From assembly GCA_910578505.1 (NCBI GenBank), contig CAJTPV010000031.1, forward strand, positions 1 through 37,964: a DNA stretch of 37,964 nt. The letters run 5' to 3'. This DNA is from an uncultured Oscillospiraceae bacterium. GTDB taxonomy: Bacteria > Bacillota > Clostridia > Oscillospirales > Oscillospiraceae. The translations under genes were made by a program, and so were the position numbers. Below are positions 14,052 to 22,435 of the stretch, piece by piece. Numbering within the stretch: the first letter of the stretch is position 1; each line of letters opens with the position of its first letter. Under the pieces are notes generated by a model. That model was not told the DNA's origin. It saw nothing but the letters and a program-made list of their open reading frames with translations, and searched no databases.

Positions 14052-17000
14052 ATGAAACAGAAATCGCATAAGCTCTTGTCACTGCTGTTGACATGCGCGC
14101 TGATGCTTAGCTTGGCGCCTACAGCTTTGGCGGCCAGTTCGCACACGCATATCTGGTCAGATTGGGTAATCAGGAAAAATGCTACCTGCACAGAAAATGG
14201 ACTGAAAGACCGCCAGTGTCTTGCTCCTGGATGCCCGTATAAGGATGCCAAGGATGAAGAAGTTATTCCTGCTTTAGACCACAAATTGGGTGCGATAAAT
14301 GTAACAAAGGAGCCCACCTGCACAGCAAGCGGCACGGGCACCCGCGAGTGTAGCGTGTGCCACGAAAAGGTTCCGGTTACCATTGACGCGCTTAAACACG
14401 ACTTTAAAAACGTTGCGTCAGGCAAGAAGGGTGACTACACCTATACGACACAAGCAGCTACCTGTGGTCAGGATGGCCTGCAGGTGAAAGAATGCAATCG
14501 TTGCCACATTATTGACTTTGATATTATCAAGGCTACAGGTAGCCACAAGCCAACCGTCGGCACTATCAAAAATAACAACAACGGAACACATACCTTTACC
14601 TGCTCTGAGTGCAAAAAGTCACTGACCCTGTCTCACACCTATTCCAACGGCACCTGCACCGTCTGCGGCGCGATCGACCCCAACGCAAAGGACACCGTCA
14701 GACTCAGTCACACCAGCTATGATTTCTACTCCCTGTCTGAGACCCTGCGGCTGACCGCCACGGTCACCCCGTCGGGCCACACAGTCACCAGCTGGACCTC
14801 CAGCAACACTTCCGTCGCCACGGTCAACTCCGCCGGCGTGGTCACGCCCATCAAGCAGGGTACCGCCACCATCACGGCCAGAACCGCCAACGGCGGAACC
14901 GCTTCCTGCACAGTCAGGGTGCTGCCCAGCACCTCCACCGTGCTGACCGCCAGCCCCTCCAGCGTGAGCGTCAACACCGGCGACTCGGCCTATGTGTCCG
15001 TCAGCACGAACCGGAGCGATGGCTATTATGTGCAGTGGAGCGTCCCCGCAAACAGCTGTGCCCGTGTCAGCACCAACCGCTCCAACTGGGATTATTCCAC
15101 GACCACATCCATTTCCACCAGCCGCGGTACCGGTATCTACGTCTACGGCAGCGCCACCGGCAGCACAACGCTGACCGCCACCCTGCTGGACAATAACCGC
15201 AGGTCCCTCGGCAGCATCTCCATTCCCGTATACGTTGGCCGGGCCAGCTCGATCCTGAGCGCCTACCCCAGCAGCATTACCACAAATTACAACGGCTGGA
15301 GCGGCTCGGTCTATGTCACCACCAATGCCTCCGGCTATGACGGCTATGTGGTGGATTGGAGCACCAGCAACAACAATGTCCGCGTCAGCACCTCCAACAG
15401 CACCTCCGGTCTCGGCACGTCGGCCCGCACCTATATCAACAACCGGACCAGCGGCAGCGTGTACGTCTACGCCAGTGGCAGCGGCTACCTGACCGCGACG
15501 CTGCGCAGGACCACCAGCAGCACGGCTGTTGACAGCATTACCATCCCGGTCAATACCAACAGCAGAGGCTACAGCCTGTCCCCCTCCCCCAGCAACGCCA
15601 GCGCTGTCTACCTCAACTACTACAACGACCACTATGACGATCATTACTGGGATAACTACAGATATTCCCGTGATTTCTCCGTCACCCCCATGTACAACGG
15701 CAGCAGCATTCTCAACAGCGGCTACAGCATCAGCTACACCTGGACCCTCAACAACGTCACCCAGGTCACCAACAGCAGCAGCCGGAGCTTTACGCTCTAC
15801 GCCAGCAACAGCGCGCTGAACCGGAACAGCCGCAGCAATACCCTCACCTGCACGGCCCGCATTTCCACCGGCGGCTCCTATGTGGAGACCACCTCCGTGA
15901 GCTGGACCGTGTACACCGACTACTACTATGATGACGGCTACACCCTCTCCGCCACCGTCTATGACACCAGTAGCGGCTATGACTTCGACGAGCGGGACGA
16001 CAAGGGCGGCAGCTCCATCATCAGCCAGATGCAGGCCAAGATGGGCAGCCGGGAGGACATCGACTACGTCCGCTTCAGCAACGTCAGCGACACCTACGGC
16101 GACCTGAACGCCAGCACCAGCCGCAGCTATTACTACTCCGGCACCCGCGGCAGCTACGACCTGCGGGACGTGACCTTCACGCCCACCAGAGCGGGCCGCA
16201 CCGGCACCGCCTCCTTTGGCTGCACCGTCTACGGCACCCGCGGCAGCGTGTATAACTGCACCATCCGCATCACCGTGACCTCCGGCGACTCCACCAGGGG
16301 CGACATCAAGTACACCGCCAAGGCCGGCGCCAGCACGGACTTCAGCGCCAGCGACTTCCGCAGCTGGTGGCGGGACAACTACTCCAGAGGCGACCTGGAT
16401 TACGTCCGTTTCTCCAGTCCCTCCAACGGCAGCCTCTACATCGACTATGACCGCTCCAGCAGCAAGTCGGTGGGCTCCACCAACTGCTACTACAGCCCCA
16501 CCAGCAGCCAGACGGGCATTAACGACTTGACCTTTGTCCCCAGCAGCAGCTCCACCAAGTCCGCCAGCGTCCGCTTCACGGCCTATGGAACCAGCAACTC
16601 CGGCAGCAACACCTCCATGAGCGGCACGGTGACCATCACCTACAGCGGCAATTCCACCGCTGCGACCATTACCTACAGCACCACAGGCACCAAGTCCGTC
16701 AACCTCAGCGCCAGCGACTTCACCAGCCGCTACCGCGACGTGATGGGCTCCAGCGCCTCCACCCTGTATATCCGGTTCCAGAACGTGCCCTCCAGCGGCA
16801 CCCTGACCTACAACAACACCACCCTGACCAGCAGCAACGTGAAGAACTACGATTTCTCCAGTTCTTCCTCCGGCAGCTACCGGATCAGCGACCTGAAGTA
16901 CACCCCCAGAAACAACAGCACCTACACCGAGACGGTGAACTATGACTGCTACACCGGCAGCACCCTCCGCTTCAGCGGCACCGTCACCTTCAAGAACACG

Positions 17001-17936
17001 GCGGACAGCCAGCCGGCCAACGTCGTCATCAGCTACAGCACCACCGGCGCCAACGTGACCTTCAACGCCGCGGACTTCATCGTGGGCAAGGGCTCGGCCA
17101 TGGCCGGCTCCAACTACGTGGTATTCGGCAGCCCCAGCAGCGGCTCCCTGTACGTGGGCAGCTCGCCTCTGGCCGCCGGCTCCAAGGTCAGCTATGTGGC
17201 GGCCTCCGGTATGCAGCTGCTGGGCAGCGTGTCCTACCACCCGGCGGCGGGCTACAGCGGCACCGCCAGCGTGCCCTTCACGGCCTATAACGCCAACGGC
17301 ACCCAGGCGGCCTCCGGTACGGTGAACATCCAGGTCACCCAGCAGACCCCCACCGTACCCACTACGCCCACCACCTTCGGCGACGTGCCCAGCACCGCCT
17401 GGTTCTACAACGACGTAACCACCCTGGCCAAGGCCAACATCGTCAACGGCCGCAACGACGGCCTGTTCCACCCCAATGATCCGGTGAACTACGGCGAGGC
17501 TCTGAAGCTCATCCTCCTGGCCGCCGGCTATCCCCAGCAGACAGAGGGTTCCGGCGCTGCCTGGGCCCAGAACTATCTGAATCTGGCCATTGCCCAGGGC
17601 ATCCTGCCCGGCGCTGCCGGCAACTACTCCCTGAGCGCGGCCATGAACCGGACCACCATCGCCACCGTGGCGGCCAAGGCCCTGAAGCTGACCCCCGTGA
17701 CCAACGAGGCCAGCCCCTACGCCGACGCCGTTGACGCCGAGGGCTATGTCCTGGCGCTGACCAAGGCCGGCATCGTCCAGGGCGACGCCAGCAGCGGCAA
17801 GCAGATGTGGAACGGCTCCGACAACCTGACACGTGCGCAGATCAGCCGCATCGTGTACAACGTGTACAAGTACCGCAATGTCGCCCCCGGCGGCAGCACC
17901 TCCACGGATACCAGCAAGCCCAGCTGGCTGAGCTGA
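14052..17936 (+). CDS. Large secreted SLH-domain surface protein with Ig-like repeats
   Basis: A 1294-residue secreted protein. Residues 1-27 are a signal peptide (LLSLLLTCALMLSLAPTALA). Residues about 30-212 contain five cysteine-pair units (CLAPGC, CSVCHEK, CNRCHII, CSECKK, CTVCGA), possible metal or disulfide modules. A Big_2 bacterial Ig domain spans about 214-294, followed by two related Ig-like units (about 295-397 and 398-503). A Tyr/Asp/His-rich stretch follows at about 519-535 (NYYNDHYDDHYWDNYRY). Four related modules of about 115 residues run from about 629 to 1100, recognisable by DYVRFS or similar, GSLY and a closing TFTP..GTASF-like strand. Three SLH repeats (about 1108-1290: GDVPSTAWFYNDV, AWAQNYLNLA, SPYADAVDAEGYV) anchor it to cell-wall polymer. 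The first 600 bp are clearly AT-richer than the rest. The ligand is unknown. The start has GAAGGAAGGAAATTT upstream. Confidence 0.88.
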   Translation: MKQKSHKLLSLLLTCALMLSLAPTALAASSHTHIWSDWVIRKNATCTENGLKDRQCLAPGCPYKDAKDEEVIPALDHKLGAINVTKEPTCTASGTGTRECSVCHEKVPVTIDALKHDFKNVASGKKGDYTYTTQAATCGQDGLQVKECNRCHIIDFDIIKATGSHKPTVGTIKNNNNGTHTFTCSECKKSLTLSHTYSNGTCTVCGAIDPNAKDTVRLSHTSYDFYSLSETLRLTATVTPSGHTVTSWTSSNTSVATVNSAGVVTPIKQGTATITARTANGGTASCTVRVLPSTSTVLTASPSSVSVNTGDSAYVSVSTNRSDGYYVQWSVPANSCARVSTNRSNWDYSTTTSISTSRGTGIYVYGSATGSTTLTATLLDNNRRSLGSISIPVYVGRASSILSAYPSSITTNYNGWSGSVYVTTNASGYDGYVVDWSTSNNNVRVSTSNSTSGLGTSARTYINNRTSGSVYVYASGSGYLTATLRRTTSSTAVDSITIPVNTNSRGYSLSPSPSNASAVYLNYYNDHYDDHYWDNYRYSRDFSVTPMYNGSSILNSGYSISYTWTLNNVTQVTNSSSRSFTLYASNSALNRNSRSNTLTCTARISTGGSYVETTSVSWTVYTDYYYDDGYTLSATVYDTSSGYDFDERDDKGGSSIISQMQAKMGSREDIDYVRFSNVSDTYGDLNASTSRSYYYSGTRGSYDLRDVTFTPTRAGRTGTASFGCTVYGTRGSVYNCTIRITVTSGDSTRGDIKYTAKAGASTDFSASDFRSWWRDNYSRGDLDYVRFSSPSNGSLYIDYDRSSSKSVGSTNCYYSPTSSQTGINDLTFVPSSSSTKSASVRFTAYGTSNSGSNTSMSGTVTITYSGNSTAATITYSTTGTKSVNLSASDFTSRYRDVMGSSASTLYIRFQNVPSSGTLTYNNTTLTSSNVKNYDFSSSSSGSYRISDLKYTPRNNSTYTETVNYDCYTGSTLRFSGTVTFKNTADSQPANVVISYSTTGANVTFNAADFIVGKGSAMAGSNYVVFGSPSSGSLYVGSSPLAAGSKVSYVAASGMQLLGSVSYHPAAGYSGTASVPFTAYNANGTQAASGTVNIQVTQQTPTVPTTPTTFGDVPSTAWFYNDVTTLAKANIVNGRNDGLFHPNDPVNYGEALKLILLAAGYPQQTEGSGAAWAQNYLNLAIAQGILPGAAGNYSLSAAMNRTTIATVAAKALKLTPVTNEASPYADAVDAEGYVLALTKAGIVQGDASSGKQMWNGSDNLTRAQISRIVYNVYKYRNVAPGGSTSTDTSKPSWLS

Positions 17937-17956
17937 CAGCGGGCAGGAAGCGGGAA

Positions 17957-17986
17957 AGGGCCCCCGGAGACTTCTCCGGGGGCCCT
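17957..17986. terminator. GC-rich hairpin after the SLH gene
   Basis: A 13-bp perfect stem (17957-17969 with 17974-17986) closes a 4-base loop 20 bp after the stop. No T tract follows, so termination is likely but not certain. Confidence 0.55.
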
Positions 17987-18065
17987 CCCCATTCCCAGCC
18001 GCATAGACAAAAAGAAGCACCGGGGGCTCTGCCGCCTCCGGTACGTCTTTGTCCGCGGTATAACG

Positions 18066-18102
18066 ATGTCTATAAAATAATAAAACCACGCCTGACAGCG
18101 TG
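18066..18102 (-). terminator. Intrinsic terminator of the small minus-strand unit
   Basis: CCACGC (18097-18102 on the minus strand) pairs with GCGTGG (18086-18091) around a 5- or 6-base loop, and the minus strand then reads TTTTATTATTTT. Confidence 0.7.
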
Positions 18103-18136
18103 GAAGTCAAACATTTCCGTTTTGCTCACAGAGGAG

Positions 18137-18217
18137 TTACCGGTCGCTGATTGTGACATCGCACCCATCAAAAATCATGTCGTCAATATCGATTGTCATG
18201 TCTTTCCTTACGAACAT
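18137..18217 (-). CDS. Small ORF, 26-residue acidic peptide
   Basis: The ATG at 18217 has GAAAGGATG upstream, and the frame runs 26 codons (starts MFVRKDMTIDIDDM) to a TAA. It is rich in Asp with one Cys and has no signal peptide or known motif. It is framed by its own near-consensus promoter (18253-18280) and terminator (18066-18102), so a transcript of about 180 nt containing only this frame is expected. The DNA is AT-rich unlike its neighbours. It could be a genuine small protein, a leader, the surviving start of a lost gene, or simply an ORF within a small RNA. I cannot assign a function. Confidence 0.4.
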   Translation of the reverse strand: MFVRKDMTIDIDDMIFDGCDVTISDR

Positions 18218-18252
18218 AGTTAACACATCCTTTCTTCTTGGTTGTCAATATT

Positions 18253-18280
18253 ATTATAGCACAAAAATGAGATTTTGCAA
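18253..18280 (-). promoter_or_regulatory. Strong promoter of the small minus-strand unit
   Basis: On the minus strand TTGCAA (18275-18280) and a perfect TATAAT (18253-18258) are 16 bases apart. Confidence 0.7.
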
Positions 18281-18494
18281 TGGTATAATTTGTCAGAATT
18301 GAGCATTTTGTTTTGTACAATTTTGCCGATAATTGGCGTTTTCTGTATTTTTATGGAAGAACAGTTGGTAAATACTTCCAATTATGGCGAAATAAAGACC
18401 GGCTGCAGCGCTTGGAAAATCTGACTATTGTCTGAGGCGGGAAAAGCGGGCGGGACCGGGACGCCCGGCTTTGGGACGCTGCTGTCCGCTATGC

Positions 18495-18523
18495 TTGCAA
18501 CGCGATTCGATTTATGCTACACT
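18495..18523 (+). promoter_or_regulatory. Promoter of the DsbA-like gene
   Basis: TTGCAA (18495-18500) and TACACT (18518-18523) are 17 bases apart, about 33 bp before the start. Between the previous small unit and this promoter (18285-18490) I see only AT-rich then GC-rich spacer. Confidence 0.7.
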
Positions 18524-18556
18524 GGAACCACCGTAAAAAGACAGGAGGACCACACT

Positions 18557-19162
18557 ATGCCGCTGCATATCAAGATCGCGTCAGATTTCGTCTGCCCCTA
18601 CTGCTACGTCCTGGAGGCTATGCTGGAACAGGTCCGGCCTGAACTGGACCTTGCAATCGAATACCTCCCCTTCGAGCTGACCGAGCCGCCGAAGCCCCAG
18701 GTAGACACCTACAACGACCCGGAGCGCCGGGCCCGCTATGCCCGTGAATTGGAGCCATTGTGCCGCCAGGTGGGGCTGCAGATGTGTCTGCCGCCGAAGG
18801 TGGTGCCCCGCCCCTATACCCGCCTGGCCTTCCAGGGGCTTTACGAGGCCAGAGAGCAGGGCGCGGAGGCGGCCTACTGCCACCGGATTTTCCGGGCGTA
18901 TTTCGAGGAGGAGCGGGATATCGGCAGTCTGGAGGAGCTGGTATCCCTGGCCGCGGAGGCGGGCCTGGAGCCGGAGACCTTCCGCTCCGCGCTGGAGAGC
19001 GGGAAGTGGGACGCGGAGGAGCGGGAGGCCGTCCGCCGCGGGAAGCAGGACCTGCAGGTATGCGTGGTCCCCACCCTCTTTCTGGGGGAGCACCGTCTGG
19101 AGGGGGGGACCCAGTCTGTTCAGGAGCTCCTGGATTGGCTGCGGACCCATGCCGCCCAGTAG
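18557..19162 (+). CDS. DsbA-family (FrnE-like) thiol oxidoreductase
   Basis: A 201-residue cytosolic thioredoxin-fold protein. The redox motif C13-P-Y-C16 follows the first strand (HIKIASDFVCPYC), and the cis-Pro loop VVPTLFLG precedes the last strand. The helical insertion between (about residues 60-155) and the ending GGTQSVQELLDWL match the FrnE/DsbA-like 2-hydroxychromene isomerase group. There is no signal peptide, so it works in the cytosol, perhaps in oxidative-stress disulfide handling (family inference). The ATG at 18557 follows CAGGAGG. Its own promoter and terminator make it monocistronic. Confidence 0.9.
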   Translation: MPLHIKIASDFVCPYCYVLEAMLEQVRPELDLAIEYLPFELTEPPKPQVDTYNDPERRARYARELEPLCRQVGLQMCLPPKVVPRPYTRLAFQGLYEAREQGAEAAYCHRIFRAYFEEERDIGSLEELVSLAAEAGLEPETFRSALESGKWDAEEREAVRRGKQDLQVCVVPTLFLGEHRLEGGTQSVQELLDWLRTHAAQ

Positions 19163-19185
19163 CGGTTTTCCGAAATCATGCCGCG

Positions 19186-19215
19186 AAAAAGTCCGCCCGG
19201 AGGCGGACTTTTTTT
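19186..19215 (+). terminator. Intrinsic terminator
   Basis: AAAAAGTCCGCC pairs with GGCGGACTTTTT around a 4- to 5-base loop, with T's beyond. The A-run on the left also lets it serve the convergent glycosyltransferase gene. Confidence 0.9.
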
Positions 19216-19253
19216 CATAGCGGGCGGCTGCGGCGCGGGACACAGGCGGGTCA

Positions 19254-20420
19254 TCATCCCTGGGCCCCGGCGGCCATAGGCACAGGCTGCTCCTGGAGAG
19301 ACAGGTACAGCTTTTCCGCGGCTTCGCCGAAGGCCTCGGCGGAAAAGCGCTCCGCGGAGGCCAGCGCGGCCTGCTGCATCTGCTGCCGCAGCTCACCGCT
19401 TTCGCAGAAGGCATGCAGATACTGGGAGAACGCCTCGCCGGTTTCGTACTGCCAGCCGTTCACGCCGTCCTCCACGACGCCCTCCACGCAGCTGTCCCGG
19501 AGGCAGAGCACCGGCAGGCCGGCGGCCAGCGCCTCAAAATATGTCAGCCCCTGTGTTTCGCTGGTGGAGGCTGTGACGAATATATCGCCCAGGCGGTAGT
19601 AGTCCGGCGCCTCGTCGTGGGGCACCATGCCGGTGTAGACAAAGGGGACCTGCCTGCTCCGGGCGTAGTTCAGCACAGCTTCCCGGTCCGGGCCGTCGCC
19701 CACCAGCAGGAGCGTTACGTCCCGACGGCCGGAGGAGGCGATCTGGTCGATGAGGGTCTCCAGATTTTTTTCCTTCGCCATCCGCCCCAAGTACAGCAGG
19801 ATGGTGTGATCCTGGGGGAGATTCCACTGCTGCCGCAGGGCTGCCTGGCGCTCCGGACGGCTGTTCCGGAAGGCGCGCAGGTCCACGCCGGTGGGGATGA
19901 CCTCGATCCGGCAGTGGATGCCGTACCGGCGCAGCAGCTGCTCCACTTTTCTGGTAGGCGCGACGATGCAGGCCGTATGGCCGCAGATCCAGCGGGAGAA
20001 GGCGGTGACCACATACCGGCCCACCCGCACACTGGGGGAGAAGTAGTGGGTGTAGTCCTCGTAGACCGTGTGGTAGGTGTGGACGATGGGCACGCCCAAG
20101 CGGTTAGAGAGGGCGGAGGCCACCCGAAAGGTGCTGAATTCGCACTGACTGTGGATGATATCCGGCTGCCAGGCGGCCAATTCCCGCAGCAGGCTTCTGG
20201 TGCGGTTCATCTTCAGCCGCGCTCCGGGGTAAATGCGGCCGGCGCTGACAGAACCCATGTAATAAATATTGCCGTCCTTATAGGAATGTATGCTGTTGGA
20301 CAAAGTGACGACGCGCACCTCGTGGCCGCGGGCCTCCAGCTCGCGCCGCAGCATCAATACGGAGGTGACAACGCCGTTGATAACTGGCTCGTACCAGTCT
20401 GTTGTAATCAATACTTTCAT
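19254..20420 (-). CDS. GT4-family glycosyltransferase
   Basis: A 388-residue GT-B retaining glycosyltransferase. The N-terminal acceptor half starts MKVLITTDWYEPVINGVVTS with the glycine-rich loop typical of diacylglycerol glucosyltransferases and PimB-like enzymes. The donor half has VIPTGVDLRAF, LLYLGRMAKEKNLETLI and the E-x7-E signature SETQGLTYFEALAAG. The likely role is glycolipid synthesis (for example glucosyl-diacylglycerol) at the inner leaflet, but the acceptor cannot be fixed from sequence. The ATG at 20420 follows GGAAGGAAGCAAA; a start 15 bp upstream would overlap that site. It has its own promoter at 20475. Confidence 0.9.
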   Translation of the reverse strand: MKVLITTDWYEPVINGVVTSVLMLRRELEARGHEVRVVTLSNSIHSYKDGNIYYMGSVSAGRIYPGARLKMNRTRSLLRELAAWQPDIIHSQCEFSTFRVASALSNRLGVPIVHTYHTVYEDYTHYFSPSVRVGRYVVTAFSRWICGHTACIVAPTRKVEQLLRRYGIHCRIEVIPTGVDLRAFRNSRPERQAALRQQWNLPQDHTILLYLGRMAKEKNLETLIDQIASSGRRDVTLLLVGDGPDREAVLNYARSRQVPFVYTGMVPHDEAPDYYRLGDIFVTASTSETQGLTYFEALAAGLPVLCLRDSCVEGVVEDGVNGWQYETGEAFSQYLHAFCESGELRQQMQQAALASAERFSAEAFGEAAEKLYLSLQEQPVPMAAGAQG

Positions 20421-20474
20421 TTTGCTTCCTTCCAATGAGGGTATTGTTTCCCGGCCAGGTGGTGCCGTAAACCC

Positions 20475-20503
20475 ATTATAGCAAATCTGATTTGTCGAAG
20501 CAA
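20475..20503 (-). promoter_or_regulatory. Promoter of the glycosyltransferase gene
   Basis: On the minus strand TTGCTT (20498-20503) and a perfect TATAAT (20475-20480) are 17 bases apart. Confidence 0.75.
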
Positions 20504-20540
20504 GCGGTATTTACAGGTTTAATGATTTCTTAAAATGTGA

Positions 20541-20568
20541 CCCTTGAAAAGTCCTTTGTTTTCAAGGG
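20541..20568. repeat. Perfect inverted repeat
   Basis: CCCTTGAAAA and TTTTCAAGGG arms enclose 8 bases. It could be a bidirectional terminator or a recombination-site relic. The AT-richer gap 20521-20786 holds no gene I can support. Confidence 0.5.
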
Positions 20569-20588
20569 CTTTGCGGAAATTTGCAGCG

Positions 20589-20620
20589 AACCGGCAGCGA
20601 ATGACAGAGCATTGCCGGTT
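20589..20620. repeat. Inverted repeat with 8-bp arms
   Basis: AACCGGCA and TGCCGGTT arms enclose 16 bases; the left arm overlaps a direct duplication of GCAGCGAA (20584 and 20594). It lies 20 bp from the previous inverted repeat. Confidence 0.4.
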
Positions 20621-20786
20621 CTATTTGCACGCCTCGATGATTTGCCTCCCGCAGTTTAATACTATAAGTTCATGGCGCATAAGTGTAAATCGCAGTACGA
20701 ACAAAACATTTGCTGCAGGAAAAAAGTTGATTGGTCAAAAATAAAATTTCCAGATACATACGGATACATTCCAGTTCCAGAAAATC

Positions 20787-20830
20787 AAATCCCGCAGAAG
20801 ATTTCCTAAACAGAATCATCTGCGGGATTT
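20787..20830 (-). terminator. Hairpin, probable terminator of feoA
   Basis: Perfect 12-bp arms (20787-20798 and 20819-20830) enclose a 20-base loop. On the minus strand a T-rich stretch follows. It lies just downstream of the feoA stop. Confidence 0.55.
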
Positions 20831-20862
20831 CTGCAACTTTTAGGGAGATCGCGTTTTACCTG

Positions 20863-21096
20863 TCAGGTATGTATACCGATCCAACGGGCGTCGGCCCGGC
20901 GCAGGGCGATAACCGCGCCGCACACGCCGTAGGCCACCGGGTCCCCCCAGGGGCTCTCCTGGAGCGCGGTGACGGCGCCGCCGGGGACAAAGCCCAGGTC
21001 CAGCAGCCGGCGGCGCTGCTCCTCCGGCGCGGAGAGGGCGGTCACGGCGGCGCTGCGGCCTACGGGCAGCCGGTCCAGCGTCAGCACATCCTCCAT
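20863..21096 (-). CDS. feoA: FeoA-family protein
   Basis: A 77-residue SH3-like FeoA domain: TLDRLPVGRSAAVTAL, RRRLLDLGFVPGGAVTAL and YGVCGAVIALRRADA match the family in order. FeoA proteins support ferrous iron uptake by FeoB in the cytosol. No feoB lies beside it, so it is a solitary copy and its partner is unknown. The ATG at 21096 follows GAAGGAGAATCCCGAT. The 235-bp gap to the next gene carries a 17-bp palindrome at 21151-21167 and the promoter of the next gene; no convincing feoA promoter was found. Confidence 0.88.
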   Translation of the reverse strand: MEDVLTLDRLPVGRSAAVTALSAPEEQRRRLLDLGFVPGGAVTALQESPWGDPVAYGVCGAVIALRRADARWIGIHT

Positions 21097-21271
21097 ATCG
21101 GGATTCTCCTTCCAAAAGCGAAACAGTGTCTCGCGTCAATTGTTTCCAAGGGAGCGCTCAGCGCTCCGCCTTCCCAGTATATGTGCCCGCTCCGCCGCCC
21201 GTACCGCCGTCCCCAGGTCCCGCCGGTCCATTCCAATATTTTCCTCTCCCCACTATTTTTACGGAAAAGTG

Positions 21272-21300
21272 TTTACTTTCGTCAGGTAAAGTGTTAAGAT
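21272..21300 (+). promoter_or_regulatory. Promoter of the TrpR-like gene
   Basis: TTTACT (21272-21277) and TAAGAT (21295-21300) are 17 bases apart. Confidence 0.6.
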
Positions 21301-21331
21301 AGGGGCAACAAAAGCGACGGAGGGATTTCTC

Positions 21332-21637
21332 ATGGCAAAAATCGCCAAAAAGGAAAAGAACGACAGGCTGTACCAGGCGATCCTGACGCTGAAGAACAGG
21401 GAGGAGGTCTATAACTTCTTTCAGGACCTCTGCACAGTCACAGAGCTGCGGGCTATGGAACAGCGCTTTGAGGTAGCCGTGCTGCTCCGCCAGGGGATGA
21501 TCTACAACGACATCCTGGAGCGGACAGGAGCCTCCAGCGCCACCATCAGCCGGGTGAACCGCTCCCTGGCCTTCGGCCACGGCGGGTATCAGGTGTATTT
21601 CCAGCGGCAGGAGCACACAGAGGAGGTGGAGCAATGA
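21332..21637 (+). CDS. YerC/YecD-type TrpR-like regulator
   Basis: A 101-residue protein with the TrpR-like helix-turn-helix of the YerC/YecD family: LYQAILTLKNREEVYNFFQD, DLCTVTELRAMEQRFEVAVLL and TGASSATISRVNRSLAFG. Family members are small DNA-binding proteins related to the tryptophan repressor, but their ligand and targets in Firmicutes are poorly defined. The ATG at 21332 follows GACGGAGGGATTTCTC. Its last codons overlap the next start as ATGA (21634-21637), so translation of the methyltransferase is coupled to it. Confidence 0.92.
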   Translation: MAKIAKKEKNDRLYQAILTLKNREEVYNFFQDLCTVTELRAMEQRFEVAVLLRQGMIYNDILERTGASSATISRVNRSLAFGHGGYQVYFQRQEHTEEVEQ

Positions 21638-22386
21638 GCGCCTATGAGGCCCTGGCCGGTGTTTACGACGCCCTCACAGAGGATGTGGGCTATGAGCGCC
21701 GGGCGGATTATTTGGAGAAGCTGTTTCAGAAGAGCCGCATCCCTGTACATACGGTCCTGGACCTGGCCTGCGGCACCGGGGGCATGACGTCGGTGCTGAC
21801 GGAGCGGGGCTATGAGCTGATCGGGGTGGACCAGAGCCCGGACATGCTGGCCGCCGCCCAGGAAAAGGCGGCGGGGCTGGCGGGCATACCGCCTGTGTTC
21901 ATCTGCCAATCCATGCCGGACCTGGACCTCTACGGCACGGTGGACGCCGCCATCTGCTGTCTGGACAGCATCAACTATCTGACCAGCCCCAAGGACGTGC
22001 AGAGGACGTTCCAGCGGCTCCATCTGTTCATCGCGCCGGGGGGCATGCTGATTTTTGACATCTTGAGTCCCGGCCGCCTGCAGAGTCTGGACGGGCAGGT
22101 CTTTCTGGACGAGCGGGAGGACGTGTACTGCGTCTGGCGGTCCTCCTTTGAAAAGCGCAGCGGCATCTGCTCCTACTGGATGGACATCTTTACCCGGCGG
22201 GAGGACGGCTGCTGGAGCCGGGCCGGGGAGGAGCACCGGCAGCGGGCCTATGCGGTGGACGAGCTGCGCGCCTGGCTGCTGGAGGCGGGCTTTGACCGCA
22301 TCCGCACCTACGGCGACTGCCGGATGTCCGGGCCGAAGGAGGACGCCCAGCGGATCTATTTCTCCGCCATCCGGGACAAGGGCTGA
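21634..22386 (+). CDS. Class I SAM-dependent methyltransferase
   Basis: A 250-residue soluble methyltransferase. Motif I is VLDLACGTGGMTSVL, followed by ELIGVDQSPDMLAAA (motif II acidic residue), AAICCLDSINYL and the post-motif LFIAPGGMLIFDI. The substrate is not evident; the C-terminal part (SYWMDIFTRREDG to RMSGPKEDAQRIYF) resembles many small-molecule methyltransferases of Clostridia. It overlaps the TrpR-like regulator by 4 bp. A long hairpin lies eight bases after the stop. Confidence 0.88.
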   Translation: MSAYEALAGVYDALTEDVGYERRADYLEKLFQKSRIPVHTVLDLACGTGGMTSVLTERGYELIGVDQSPDMLAAAQEKAAGLAGIPPVFICQSMPDLDLYGTVDAAICCLDSINYLTSPKDVQRTFQRLHLFIAPGGMLIFDILSPGRLQSLDGQVFLDEREDVYCVWRSSFEKRSGICSYWMDIFTRREDGCWSRAGEEHRQRAYAVDELRAWLLEAGFDRIRTYGDCRMSGPKEDAQRIYFSAIRDKG

Positions 22387-22393
22387 CAGGACA

Positions 22394-22435
22394 GCAATAG
22401 CCCCACAGTTGTCCAGACAACCGTGGGGCTATTGC
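22394..22435. terminator. Long hairpin between convergent units
   Basis: Arms 22394-22413 and 22416-22435 pair nearly perfectly (GCAATAGCCCCAC... with ...GTGGGGCTATTGC, one mismatch). There is no T tract on either side. It lies between the methyltransferase gene and the minus-strand RNA unit and may stop both. Confidence 0.55.
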
